Counted from the first letter of the stretch, positions 1-7,615 are shown. The stretch is 9,188 bases of DNA from an archaeon (GCA_021792315.1 JAJYUX010000016.1:1-9188), one strand, 5' to 3'. The notes: a model not told the origin generated them from the letters alone. A program made the numbers and translations.

Positions 1-942
1 CACTTTACCCCGCGCCTCGAGGCCGTCCATGAGCGAGAGCATCTGGGATACCACTCTCCTCTCGACCTCGCCTGTTACCTCTTCCCTCTTTGGCGCGATG
101 CTGTCGATTTCGTCTATGAAGACTATTGTCGGAGACTTTTCTCTTGCTTCCTTGAAAATCTCCCTCAGACGCGCTTCGCTCTCTCCGTAGAATTTGCTCA
201 TGATCTCGGGGCCCGAGATCGAGATGAAGTGAGCGTTGCTTTCATTTGCGACTGCCTTTGCGAGCAGAGTCTTTCCTGTTCCCGGAGGGCCGTAGAGCAA
301 AACTCCCTTGGGAGCTTCTACTCCCAATTTCTCAAAGATCTCAGGGTGCCTCAAAGGAAGCTCTATCATTTCCCTAACTTTTTGGATTTCGTCTTGTAGC
401 CCTCCGATATCTTCGTACGCGACCTGCGGGACGCCTCTGAGTGTCTCGCCCTTCTCTGAAATGGAAAAGATAGTGCGTTGAGTGATCAGAACGGCATCGG
501 CCATCGGGCTGACGCCCAACACCTGGAAAGTGAGGCGACCACCAAAGTAGGGAATCATGAGATTGTCACCCTTAGTGACTGGGACGCTCTCGAGTGCGTC
601 GGCAAGATACCTCTCATCGATCGGAGGAATGGCTTCTAGGGGTGCAACCACGATCTTTTCAGCTGGAGGCGCCTTGATCTTCTTTATCGTAACTGTGTCT
701 CCAATAGCGACGCCAGAATTGTTTCTGATCAGACCGTCGATCCTGATGACACCTCTTCCCTCGTCGGATGGATACAATGGTAGGCATTTGCCGACCGTTT
801 TTCGCTTACCCTTTATTTCGACAATATCTCCAGTTGAGGCATCGAGAGAGTCCATTGCATCGTAGTCTAACCTGACTACGCCTCTGCCAACGTCTCGAGT
901 GTAGGCTTCGAGGACCTTCAGGGTAATGCCTTGCTGACTCAA
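1..942 (-). CDS. cdc48: CDC48/VAT-type AAA+ ATPase, N-terminal part (cut by window edge)
   Basis: Hexameric AAA+ unfoldase that uses ATP to extract and unfold proteins in the cytoplasm, feeding the proteasome in archaea. The 314 visible residues hold, in order, the double-psi barrel N-domain (about 4-90, with the hallmark VGRGVVRLD near its start), the second N-subdomain (about 105-170), and the first ATPase domain D1 from about 180. Walker A GPPGTGKT is at residues 218-225, the pore-loop KFYGE at 250-254, and Walker B FIDEID at 275-280. Sensor, arginine-finger and D2 regions lie beyond the left edge. I chose TTG at 942-940 because it starts at [13 protein letters not shown], the usual archaeal N-terminus; the same frame has no ATG nearer than residue 38 and a stop upstream at 999-997. 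A purine-rich GGAAG lies about 10 bases upstream. Family assignment is very secure; the start is probable. Confidence 0.96.
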   Translation of the reverse strand, partial: MSQQGITLKVLEAYTRDVGRGVVRLDYDAMDSLDASTGDIVEIKGKRKTVGKCLPLYPSDEGRGVIRIDGLIRNNSGVAIGDTVTIKKIKAPPAEKIVVAPLEAIPPIDERYLADALESVPVTKGDNLMIPYFGGRLTFQVLGVSPMADAVLITQRTIFSISEKGETLRGVPQVAYEDIGGLQDEIQKVREMIELPLRHPEIFEKLGVEAPKGVLLYGPPGTGKTLLAKAVANESNAHFISISGPEIMSKFYGESEARLREIFKEAREKSPTIVFIDEIDSIAPKREEVTGEVERRVVSQMLSLMDGLEARGKV

Positions 943-1140
943 TCGAAACTGACTTCCTTCGGTCTGCCCACGAGAGAATACATCCGCTGTCCTGTATTAC
1001 TGTCTTTCATGAGTTCTACAAGGCTGCCTTTGCCAGTATATTGGACATCATGCGTTGGCTTATTCGTGAGAGCTAGATTATCATATGGGGGAAACATCAG
1101 TCTTTGGACAGATCGAATCTACTGACATGTTACCAAAAGT

Positions 1141-1159
1141 TCCTGCTTCCCAAGCAGGA
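1141..1159. repeat. Perfect 8-bp hairpin, possible terminator
   Basis: TCCTGCTT (1141-1148) and AAGCAGGA (1152-1159) pair perfectly around a CCC loop. On the plus strand it is followed by TTGTTCTT; on the minus strand by ACTTTTGG. No confident gene ends next to it on either strand, so a terminator role is only possible. It could equally be a leftover of an inserted element. Confidence 0.5.
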
Positions 1160-1392
1160 TTGTTCTTCGGTCAGATTTTGGCTAAGAGTTTTCCCAAAGC
1201 AACAAGAATTGGCAATGCAGGGTAGGGGGTTCTAGGCAACGGGCAAGGTCTTTCCGCTTCAATTTCTGCGCCACGAGCCATCAGCTTGAAAGAAAAACAT
1301 GGGTCGCATTTTTCGCAAATCTCCATGGGTTTGGAAAGGGAGTGATTCGCGTTTTGGGATTTTTTAGGGCTAACAATGGCTTTCAATGTACG

Positions 1393-1424
1393 GGATTCGA
1401 ATCCATAATGGGATTGAATCCCAT
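1393..1424. repeat. Two adjacent palindromes
   Basis: GGATTCGAATCC (1393-1404) is a perfect 12-bp palindrome. Four bases on, ATGGGAT (1408-1414) pairs with ATCCCAT (1418-1424) around a TGA loop. Both share the core GGATT-GAATCC, so they look like two versions of one motif. They resemble a tRNA T-arm at first glance, but the base before TTC is A rather than the required G and no cloverleaf can be built around them. A protein-binding site or recombination site is conceivable; function unknown. Confidence 0.5.
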
Positions 1425-1554
1425 CCCCTCCATCTGCGTACCGCATGTGGACGTCAAGAAAAATGGGCACGGAGGGATTTACACTCTCTCTGCATCAGGC
1501 ATACGGACGCTTGGCAACTTTCCCTGTGTAAGTGAAGCACAGAGGAAGTAAAGC

Positions 1555-1749
1555 ATGCCAAGATCGAAATGGAACAAGAATTTAGAAAATGAAAACGTGA
1601 AGCACTGGTATGATAGCATGCGAAAGCAGATCAGGGCAAGAGCTGGAGTCTACTTTCGCCTCCTCAGCAGGTTCTGCAAAAACTATGCATGTAGGCACTT
1701 ATCCCTGTGGACTCTGAGTCTTCCGGTCTGCTCTAGGTTGAGGGAGTAG
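1555..1749 (+). pseudogene. Tyrosine recombinase (integrase) remnant, N-terminal fragment
   Basis: The frame starts at ATG 1555 and reads LENENVKHWYDSMRK, then VYFRLLSRFCKNY. From memory this matches the N-terminal SAM-like (core-binding) domain of archaeal, especially thaumarchaeal, phage-type integrases, which begin 'LEN.NVKRWYDNL...ADVYLRRLGRFC'. Those proteins are usually 300 or more residues; here the frame ends after 64. Past about residue 43 the match fades (ACRHLSLWTLSLP), suggesting a frameshift around 1685-1700. Other frames down to about 1850 show only short open patches. None of the catalytic Arg, His or Tyr boxes of the C-terminal domain is visible. It is probably a dead gene left by an integrated element. 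A short real protein is unlikely. The family call is by motif memory only. Confidence 0.62.
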
Positions 1750-2105
1750 TAGTTACGTTTTTGAAGAGTATATGTCGTCGGTATTGATCCTTCCTTCGCG
1801 AGAGACCGGGCAAACCTCAATCCATTTTAGATTTCCACCCGGCATGCCGTACTAGATCACGCCTTTCACCTACGGGAGTCCCAGTTCTTTGAAGATAGGC
1901 GAATATCCTCTTTTTGTTTGGTAATCGCATTCTTCTTTTACTTATGTTGTTCACAAATCAATAAGAAACCATACTTGATATTCATCAGGGTAAAGTAATA
2001 TGACAAAGACCTTAGTTAGAGCAACCGAGAAAAGCCGTAGATATCACATCTGCTCTTAACTTTGCTTCCTGCGGGTGTTTCATCTGATTTTAGAATTCAT
2101 ATTCG
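1750..2105. other. Intergenic region before the large surface protein gene
   Basis: No gene seen. The first 100 bases may be decayed integrase sequence (several short frames, each stopped). The rest becomes AT-rich toward the promoter at 2106. I see no RNA gene, no repeat of note and no strong terminator, apart from a TTTTTG run near 1911-1916. Confidence 0.5.
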
Positions 2106-2113
2106 TTATATAA
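2106..2113 (+). promoter_or_regulatory. TATA box of the large surface protein gene
   Basis: TTATATAA matches the archaeal TATA box. Archaeal transcription usually starts about 25 bases past the box, here near 2133-2137, which puts the first in-frame ATG inside the transcript at 2147, about 10 bases in. The upstream in-frame ATG at 2117 would lie before the transcript start, so the box decides the start codon. Confidence 0.65.
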
Positions 2114-2146
2114 GAAATGTATGGTCAAAGAAGCAGTAACACGTTC

Positions 2147-5100
2147 ATGAATCGGCGTTGGGCGAGCAAGTCTTCCAGACGACTTCTTGATACATTCGCG
2201 CCTATTTTGATTTTGTTTATGCTGATTCTATCCTCGGTACCTGTTTCCGCGCAACCGTGGCTTCAGCTTGGCGGAAGGTCGTATCTTGGGGACGCGACCT
2301 GGAACAATTCGAACTACTGGATATCGGCCACCGGTCAAGGTGGTTGGTTCACGAATGGCCAGAACGCCGATCTTGTACTAAACGGCTATGGTTTTGACAA
2401 TACCAATGGATCACTCAGCTTTCGCCACCCTGCCGGAATTGCGTCCGACGGCACCCATCTGGTCGTGGCAGACAGCAGCGACAACAGAATTCTGATTTGG
2501 AACAGCCCACCAAGTGGCAACACTCCAGCTGACCTTGTCTTGGGACAGAAAAACTTCACGACAAACCTCTCGGGCAACGGTACTGGTGAAATGAACTGGC
2601 CGCTTTCCGTCTCAGCAGCAGGTGGCCGTCTCGCGGTCGCAGATACAGACAACAACAGAATCCTTCTGTGGAACCAATTTCCCACTAGTAATGACCAGTC
2701 ACCTGATATCGTGATCCACTGCTGCAAGTGGTACCCTCTCAACACCACTCTTGGTTTGAACTGGCCCAATGCCGTCTGGACCAACGGTTCGATGTTGATT
2801 GTGACCGCAACTCTAGGTGGAACCGTCTTCATTTGGAACCACTTCCCGACTACGAATGACCAACCTCCTGACATGTACTTGTTCGCTGGAACGCAGTCCT
2901 ATGCGCCGAGAAGCATAGTCACCAACGGCACCTATCTGATTGTGGCGGTCGAAGGAGTAGGTTCGTGGGTCTGGAACAAATTCCCTGTTATCAGCGACAC
3001 ACCCTACAATTTTGTCCTGACTGCACCAAGTGGAGATCAAGCGCAGCTGTGGGGAACTCCTTTGCCTGACGGAAGGATCGCCACTATTGCGAAGAATGGA
3101 TACCTCGCCATCTGGGACGCCCCGCCCATGAATTCTACGAGTGCCCCAAACCTGTCCGTTGGACAAGGATGTAATTTCGCATACACCGGACTGTATCGCT
3201 TTTGTGTAGGGTCACCTCCAGGCGGCGTTGCTTATGCAGCTGGACGACTGTATGTTGCCCTGTATGATGGAGAGAAGATTGTCGTCTTTAATTCAATTCC
3301 GACTTCAAACACCAGTGTTCCTGACTTTGCCATCGGCGCGCCGAGTGTATACCAGGATGTCGAAGGTCCACTGAATGTGTGGGAAAACCCGATGATTGTC
3401 ACTGACGGACAAAGCCTCTTCGTTGGCGGAGGGCTCAACGAAGCAAATCTCTACGTCTGGAATAACCTCCCTGATCAGAGCGGTGCAAATGCAAACCTGT
3501 TTTATGACAACCCTTCTTGCACTTCATCAGCCTCGCCCTGGTGCTACTATCAGACACAAACCTTCAAGCCGCGCAGCGGCGTGGCCTACGATGGTATCGT
3601 AGCGTTCGCCGGGATGCAGAAGGTCTGGATCTGGGAGCATTCGCCTGTCTTAGGGCAGAATCCTGACATCGTCCTAGGCAATACCGGTTCTGGCGGAACC
3701 TCTAGTTCGAACTTGGGGAACATAACCCTGAATGATGTCGAAGGGATCGCGATGGACAGCTCGCATTTCTACTTGGCAGACCGAGGAGCCAACAAAGTTT
3801 ACGTATGGAACGGAATTCCCACTCCCGGCACTAGCCCTGCCATTACCCTGAACGTATCAGGCCCCGGCCAGATGAGTTCTGATGGAACTTACCTGGTCGT
3901 ATCACTTGGTTACGAAGATGAGGTGGCAATATACAATGTATCGTCTCTAAACAGCACTTCCCAGCCCACGATAGTTTCACTCTCAAAGTTCCAAAATATA
4001 CTTCAGTTCAATGGAGTTCAGGGCGTCTGCGCTTGTGGAGGACATCTGTTCGTCGCCGACGGTGGAAACAACCGTGTTCTCGGATGGAGCGATATCCAAG
4101 ATGCGGTTGCTGGGAACGCACCTGATCTGGTCTTAGGGCAGCCAAACTTCGAGAGTAATGGTTACGGAAACGCACCCAATCAACTGTTCATCCCAGCTTA
4201 CTTAGCTTGGGATGGATCGCATCTTTGGGTGGGGGAGACGAAGTTTGGCGCGTGGCTCGTACGTTATTCATCGTCCGCGACGTCTGGAGATCAATCATTT
4301 TCGCTAAGTGTGGACGGGAATCAATTCCCTCTACAAGCCAACACTAGTGATGCAGTCTCCTCGCTGGCTTTCAATCCCTCACTGAAGGCAATTCGATTTA
4401 CAGTTGCAGCAAACTCGTCAGGACAAGTGAATCTCCTGTTTCCGAATCGCCTACTGAACGGCTCACTGGCTGTCGACGTGGATGGTATTTCGACATCTGC
4501 CCAGATTGGCGCGTACAATTCCACTTACACGACTACAAGAGTGGCATTTAGCGCTGGGAAGCACCAAATCTACATATCTGGAGCTGAGTCGGCTACTACG
4601 AAGAATGCGAGCGACTTGGCAATCTCCGTTTCCAACCCTGGCATAGCAGCGGCGACAGGGAGCTCGCCATTTAACTCTGCGACGCTTGCCATCAGTTCCC
4701 CTCTGGATATAACTGCCGTGCTCAACCCAAATCTGTCGACCGGGAACCTTACACTAGCCTATCGCCAAGGACCTCTCAATCCTGACTACACAGCTCCCTT
4801 CGGATCTTGGGTCAAGATAGTCTCTTCAAGCCCTAGGAACGGTGTACTTACGACTTCATGGACTCCGCCCGCAAGCGGTGCATATGTCTTTCAGGCAACA
4901 TGGACAGGTGATGCCTCTTATGAGGCAAGCCGCAGCTCCACTTTCATTTTGGAAGTCGAGTCAGGTCCTTCCTCATCGACCTCAAATGTTACGACTACCG
5001 TCACTTTGTCGAGTTCTATCGGCACGAGCAGCTATTCGACCAGCACGATTCAAGTAACACCTTCGAGTACTGTAACCTCTGCAAGTGCCGTAACATCGCA

Positions 5101-5284
5101 GTCAAGCTTGAGCTCGATTTCAACCAGAACATCTTCTTCCTCGACCTCTTCAAGCTCCACAATAGGAAGCAGTGGAGGACGAGATATCCCAGAATTCTCC
5201 TATCAGATCATAGCCGTAACTGTATTCACAACCTTGGTCGTCGCGTCATACCTCGTGATAAGACGGAGATCAAGAAGACTTTGA
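2147..5284 (+). CDS. Large secreted, membrane-anchored beta-propeller protein with PEF-type C-terminus
   Basis: Probable extracellular adhesin or binding protein of 1045 residues; exact ligand unknown. Residues 1-35 form a signal peptide: basic start with RRW and RR, a hydrophobic core at about 16-33, and a VSA-Q cleavage site. About twelve repeats of 40-60 residues span 97-707, each with a core such as 'LVVADSSDNRILIWNSPP' followed by 'PDLVLGQ'. These are NHL/propeller-like blades and could fold as two six-blade propellers. Residues 715-812 resemble an archaeal surface domain (KAIRFTV, then NRLLNGSLAVDVDG), and 820-938 an Ig-like domain ending in ATWTGDASYEASRS. A Ser/Thr-rich stalk (939-1010) leads to IPEF (1014-1017), one membrane helix (1020-1038) and an Arg-rich tail. 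Paired cysteines (for example at 192-193 and 628/630) suggest disulfides, and there are many N-x-S/T sites. Start at 2147 follows the TATA box; ATG 2117 would add ten residues. It stands alone, convergent with the next gene. Confidence 0.9.
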   Translation: MNRRWASKSSRRLLDTFAPILILFMLILSSVPVSAQPWLQLGGRSYLGDATWNNSNYWISATGQGGWFTNGQNADLVLNGYGFDNTNGSLSFRHPAGIASDGTHLVVADSSDNRILIWNSPPSGNTPADLVLGQKNFTTNLSGNGTGEMNWPLSVSAAGGRLAVADTDNNRILLWNQFPTSNDQSPDIVIHCCKWYPLNTTLGLNWPNAVWTNGSMLIVTATLGGTVFIWNHFPTTNDQPPDMYLFAGTQSYAPRSIVTNGTYLIVAVEGVGSWVWNKFPVISDTPYNFVLTAPSGDQAQLWGTPLPDGRIATIAKNGYLAIWDAPPMNSTSAPNLSVGQGCNFAYTGLYRFCVGSPPGGVAYAAGRLYVALYDGEKIVVFNSIPTSNTSVPDFAIGAPSVYQDVEGPLNVWENPMIVTDGQSLFVGGGLNEANLYVWNNLPDQSGANANLFYDNPSCTSSASPWCYYQTQTFKPRSGVAYDGIVAFAGMQKVWIWEHSPVLGQNPDIVLGNTGSGGTSSSNLGNITLNDVEGIAMDSSHFYLADRGANKVYVWNGIPTPGTSPAITLNVSGPGQMSSDGTYLVVSLGYEDEVAIYNVSSLNSTSQPTIVSLSKFQNILQFNGVQGVCACGGHLFVADGGNNRVLGWSDIQDAVAGNAPDLVLGQPNFESNGYGNAPNQLFIPAYLAWDGSHLWVGETKFGAWLVRYSSSATSGDQSFSLSVDGNQFPLQANTSDAVSSLAFNPSLKAIRFTVAANSSGQVNLLFPNRLLNGSLAVDVDGISTSAQIGAYNSTYTTTRVAFSAGKHQIYISGAESATTKNASDLAISVSNPGIAAATGSSPFNSATLAISSPLDITAVLNPNLSTGNLTLAYRQGPLNPDYTAPFGSWVKIVSSSPRNGVLTTSWTPPASGAYVFQATWTGDASYEASRSSTFILEVESGPSSSTSNVTTTVTLSSSIGTSSYSTSTIQVTPSSTVTSASAVTSQSSLSSISTRTSSSSTSSSSTIGSSGGRDIPEFSYQIIAVTVFTTLVVASYLVIRRRSRRL

Positions 5285-5331
5285 CAATGGCGAATCCCGC
5301 AACCTTGAGTCGTTGTTTCACCTTGCATCCG

Positions 5332-5363
5332 AACCCACAAATCTGGGGTTGCACTAAATTTTT
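5332..5363 (+). terminator. Candidate terminator of the large surface protein gene
   Basis: AACCC (5332-5336) can pair with GGGTT (5346-5350), followed by a TTTTT run at 5359-5363, about 75 bases past the stop codon. Archaeal termination relies mainly on T-runs, so the run is the more relevant part. Stem is short; moderate to low confidence. Confidence 0.35.
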
Positions 5364-5400
5364 AGCTATGATCTAAAGGTGCCCACGATATGTATTACAA

Positions 5401-5506
5401 TGATACAAAAATATCGTATTACGCCCCCTCCCCTCGCACTGCCCGTACATTATAGCTATGGAGTCAATTTGGCAATTTTTCCCCGTGCCCGGGCAATTTT
5501 GTATCA
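5401..5506. repeat. 106-bp segment bounded by 10-bp terminal inverted repeats
   Basis: TGATACAAAA at 5401-5410 is the exact reverse complement of TTTTGTATCA at 5497-5506. A miniature transposable element (MITE) has this form, but I find no target-site duplication at the edges (left ATTACAA, right CCCCTCC). A third partial copy, TGTATCACC, lies outside at 5568-5576. It may instead be a set of repeated protein-binding sites. Confidence 0.35.
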
Positions 5507-5537
5507 CCCCTCCGCACTTCTACACTCAGGAAACCCG

Positions 5538-5561
5538 TCCGAATACTATTGAATATTCGGA
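5538..5561. repeat. 8-bp hairpin
   Basis: TCCGAATA (5538-5545) pairs perfectly with TATTCGGA (5554-5561) around an 8-base loop. It lies about 110 bases beyond the stop of the minus-strand gene at 5671 and has no adjacent T-run, so a terminator role is weakly supported. Confidence 0.4.
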
Positions 5562-5670
5562 TAAGAATGTATCACCTCCATTTTTTTGAAAGATAAGACG
5601 AAAGCTGAGCCAATCCGCTTCATTTCACCTTTTGCTAATTGAATACTCAGATTCCATGGCGCTCCTTGCA

Positions 5671-6537
5671 TCAGGCTCTCTTTCTTCTCAAACTATACGT
5701 CACAGCGACTAGTGCAATGATCACAATTACTGATGTTCCAATTATGGTTTCCGTAGGTCGATTCGAACTAATAATTGAGGAAGATACTATGGTTGTTGTC
5801 ACCGTCGACGTTGAGAAGACTGTTGGCGCAGTCACTGTAGTGGTGTATGTAGTCTGTGTGATTGTGGCACTCGAAACATGGACTATCATTGCTGTTCCAT
5901 TTACTGGGATTGATTCTGAAGAGCTTCCGCGAGTAACGAAGATTGTTCCTCCTCCACCTGCAACGACTCCGATGAGCAAGGTTCCATTGGAATAATCAAT
6001 CGAAGTGATATTTGTTCCAATTATTCCAGTTAACGAGTAACCTCCAGTCGCCTTGCTCATTTCGCTCTGGAACAACCAACTTGCCAGACCGTAAGCAGGG
6101 AGAGTTTCTGTGTTTTCAAGTTCTCCTCGATATGGCTGGTTCAGTACCATTCCGTTGACATTCGATTGGTAGACAGCGCACATGAGCGAGAGAATAACGA
6201 GGTCGTTAAACGGAACTCCGCCAAACATCAACCCGGAGGCAGCTTCAGCATACTGGAATGTAAAGCTAGGAATCGAGGTCTGGGATGGTCGTGTGCTCAC
6301 AGGAATGACACCAGCAAAATATAGACCGTTAGTGGAAAAAGCTCTGGTAAACGAGTGATAGAGCGCAATGTCTTCGGCAGTGCCAGTGCATCTCTGCAGT
6401 TGATATGATGCAGCAGCTCCCCATCCGTCCCCTTCTATGGATGTACCTGAGCTGTTGCCAAGAAAATCTCTTGCAAAGTTCTCAACAGTGCTGTTACAGC
6501 CGTAAAGGTCAAAGCCAGCAAGCCCAAGGCCGGTCAC
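5671..6537 (-). CDS. Surface protein of unknown function with C-terminal membrane anchor; N-terminus doubtful
   Basis: I do not recognise the family. From GTG 6537 the protein has 288 residues. Residues 1-200 look like a folded extracellular domain with N-x-S/T sites, three cysteines (14, 50, 120) and Gly/Ser/Tyr-rich sequence. Residues 210-260 are a Thr/Ser/Val-rich stalk (TTTVTAPTV, TSTVTTTIVS), followed by one membrane helix (about 263-281) and the tail RRKRA, an architecture like the convergent large protein but without a PEF motif. There is no signal peptide at this start, although an outside-facing domain needs one. The frame stays open upstream to a stop at 6591-6589 with no ATG, TTG or further GTG; that extra stretch (SNWFATISVVTGLGLAGF) is hydrophobic and could be the end of a lost signal sequence. 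An ATG at 6593-6591 lies in another frame. A frameshift, 5' truncation or decayed gene is plausible. Confidence 0.7.
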   Translation of the reverse strand: MTGLGLAGFDLYGCNSTVENFARDFLGNSSGTSIEGDGWGAAASYQLQRCTGTAEDIALYHSFTRAFSTNGLYFAGVIPVSTRPSQTSIPSFTFQYAEAASGLMFGGVPFNDLVILSLMCAVYQSNVNGMVLNQPYRGELENTETLPAYGLASWLFQSEMSKATGGYSLTGIIGTNITSIDYSNGTLLIGVVAGGGGTIFVTRGSSSESIPVNGTAMIVHVSSATITQTTYTTTVTAPTVFSTSTVTTTIVSSSIISSNRPTETIIGTSVIVIIALVAVTYSLRRKRA

Positions 6538-6874
6538 AACTGAGATGGTTGCAAACCAATTCGAGGTCAGCTGGAATACTGTGCAGTTTCATTTGTACAA
6601 ATTATTATCAGATAGAATGATCAAGGGTAAGTGGGTGGGCAGGCAAAATCAGTGGATCGGTACGGACAAGGGCAATAAGGCAACTCATTCATAGGCTCAC
6701 GGTCGTTATCGGAACATAGCAACGCCTGATCAGTCTTACCATGCTTTTTCTTCTCTGGTCCCCAGATAGGTATCGATAGACGATGTACTTGATTACACCA
6801 CTTTTGCTCCTTATGATCTAAGTTGTCGGATTCCAAGCTTTCTGATTGCATTTTGGGCAGATTACGACCAACGC

Positions 6875-6945
6875 GACCTGGAGTCACCTTGGATTGAACT
6901 CGGCTAAAGGCCCTAGCCCCTCACGTGTTAGAGATCGCCCAGGTC
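6875..6945. other. tRNA-sized imperfect cloverleaf, probably not a functional tRNA
   Basis: GACCTGG (6875-6881) pairs with CCAGGTC (6939-6945), enclosing a 71-base unit. Inside, GGCTA (6902-6906) and TAGCC (6914-6918) form a 5-bp stem with a 7-base loop, at the spacing of an anticodon arm. On the minus strand GAGTTCAATCC looks like a T-loop. However, base 33 is not T on either strand, and no proper D- or T-stem pairs. It could be a decayed tRNA or chance. Confidence 0.25.
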
Positions 6946-7302
6946 CAGAGATCCCCGAGAGTGGAAAACATTAGTACAATTCAAAGTAATCTGTATGTTT
7001 TCGTTGTAGTTTTAGAATGTCTTAGTTATACAATCCGTTGTAGAACAACAAGTCTGATGACCGAGCTCTTATCCATCCTTTGCAAGATTCGAAACGCATT
7101 GAGCGGATCTCCAATCCTAAGAGTCGATCGGAAATTGAAAGAAGACTATAGAGCATCTCTCACCGCCTGAAACATTCGAAAAATTCCCTTTCGTGATGGT
7201 CTATCTACATAGCTAGTAGGCTCTTTCTAGAATACAAGCAGTTTGGCGAACTCTTGGAGAAACAGGATTGCATCAAAACGAGAAACTGGGTTTTCAGATT
7301 AC

Positions 7303-7414
7303 GAAAGTAAGACTTCATTTCAGCGAGAAGCGAAGGACGCAAGTTCGTTTCGTTTTTTGTCGGCGGAAGGAGCGTTTCCTATACCAAAGACAGACAAACA
7401 GGTTTCTTACTTTC
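7303..7414. repeat. 10-bp inverted repeat spanning 112 bases
   Basis: GAAAGTAAGA (7303-7312) is the exact reverse complement of TCTTACTTTC (7405-7414). The enclosed 92 bases contain further short complementary pieces (GGAA and TTCC near 7366-7380). A long-range RNA stem or an element boundary are both possible; nothing else supports either. Confidence 0.3.
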
Positions 7415-7560
7415 TTCCTCAAAGGAGAGTTGCTTGATGAAAGTTGGGAAATTTGCGAAATTTTATTCAAAGAAGTCTGCAACGCAACTTAGAGCCAACC
7501 TTCCAAGCTGATCACAATCATTACTACAAGTGACATCACGATTACAATGAATGTGAGGTT

Positions 7561-7589
7561 GCGTCACTTCCCTGATTTTCTAATGACGC
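7561..7589. promoter_or_regulatory. Inverted repeat upstream of the malate synthase promoter
   Basis: GCGTCA (7561-7566) and TGACGC (7584-7589) form an inverted repeat with a 17-base centre, ending about 20 bases before the TATA box. Half-site centres lie about two helical turns apart, as expected for a dimeric activator. This is a candidate control site for acetate- or carbon-regulated expression; the regulator is unknown. Confidence 0.35.
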
Positions 7590-7608
7590 GAAGGGTCGCC
7601 CGAACGGC

Positions 7609-7615
7609 ATATTAA
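7609..7615 (+). promoter_or_regulatory. TATA box of the malate synthase gene
   Basis: ATATTAA lies 39 bases before the GTG start at 7648, nearly the same spacing as the TATA box to ATG of the large surface protein gene (41 bases). Transcription would start near 7636, leaving a leader of only about ten bases. Confidence 0.5.

Larger units (their letters stand above)
943..1554. other. Gene-poor region upstream of cdc48
   Basis: No convincing gene. Short open frames exist on both strands (1171-1470 minus, 1342-1551 plus) but they overlap each other, have low-complexity or unfamiliar sequence and lack a promoter or ribosome site. The cdc48 promoter should lie just above 942; a weak TATA-like TATTC sits at 980-976 on the minus strand, about 38 bases before the TTG. 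The stretch also holds two perfect small hairpins listed separately. It may be degraded DNA from an old insertion, since an integrase remnant follows directly. Confidence 0.6.
5285..5670. other. Repeat-rich spacer between two convergent surface-protein genes
   Basis: No open frame of note. The spacer holds several small repeats: GTATTAC at 5392-5398 and 5416-5422; GGCAATTTT at 5471-5479 and 5492-5500; TGTATCACC(CC)TCC at 5500-5513 and, without the CC, at 5568-5579; and a 10-bp palindrome TGCCCGGGCA at 5486-5495. Since both flanking genes point into it, promoters are not required here, so the density of motifs is unexplained. C-rich and AT-rich blocks alternate. Confidence 0.6.
6538..7608. other. 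About 1 kb without a convincing gene
   Basis: Short frames occur on both strands (6621-6887 minus, 6925-7170 plus, two overlapping plus frames within 7243-7492), but none has a recognisable motif, a promoter at the usual distance or a neighbour that would explain it. The region holds a tRNA-sized imperfect fold at 6875-6945 and an inverted repeat at 7303-7414. The final part supplies the promoter of the malate synthase gene. It may be degraded accessory DNA or carry an unrecognised RNA. Confidence 0.55.

Noticed and set aside
1393..1424. tRNA T-arm
   Set aside because: The base before TTC is A, not G, and no acceptor, D or anticodon arm fits on either strand.
1171..1470. Minus-strand open frame of 99 codons with a CxxC-like ICEKCDPC patch
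   Set aside because: The Cys pattern suggests a zinc ribbon, but no second pair is present at the usual spacing, the rest is unfamiliar, it overlaps an opposite-strand frame, and no promoter is visible.
1342..1551. Plus-strand open frame just before the integrase remnant
   Set aside because: No recognisable motif; runs through two palindromes and overlaps the opposite frame. It is probably chance.
2386..3166. Two long minus-strand frames
   Set aside because: They mirror the repeated propeller codons of the plus-strand gene; they are shadows of it.
6621..6887. Minus-strand open frame of 88 codons with several Cys
   Set aside because: No family resemblance, irregular Cys spacing, no promoter; the composition looks like translated non-coding DNA.
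7243..7492. Two overlapping plus-strand frames rich in Lys and Arg
   Set aside because: They share the same DNA in different frames, have no motif, and neither has a TATA box at the usual distance.
7434..7511. C/D box guide RNA (TTGATGA at 7434, CTGA at 7508)
   Set aside because: The C box has a mismatch at its first base and no internal C' and D' boxes are present.
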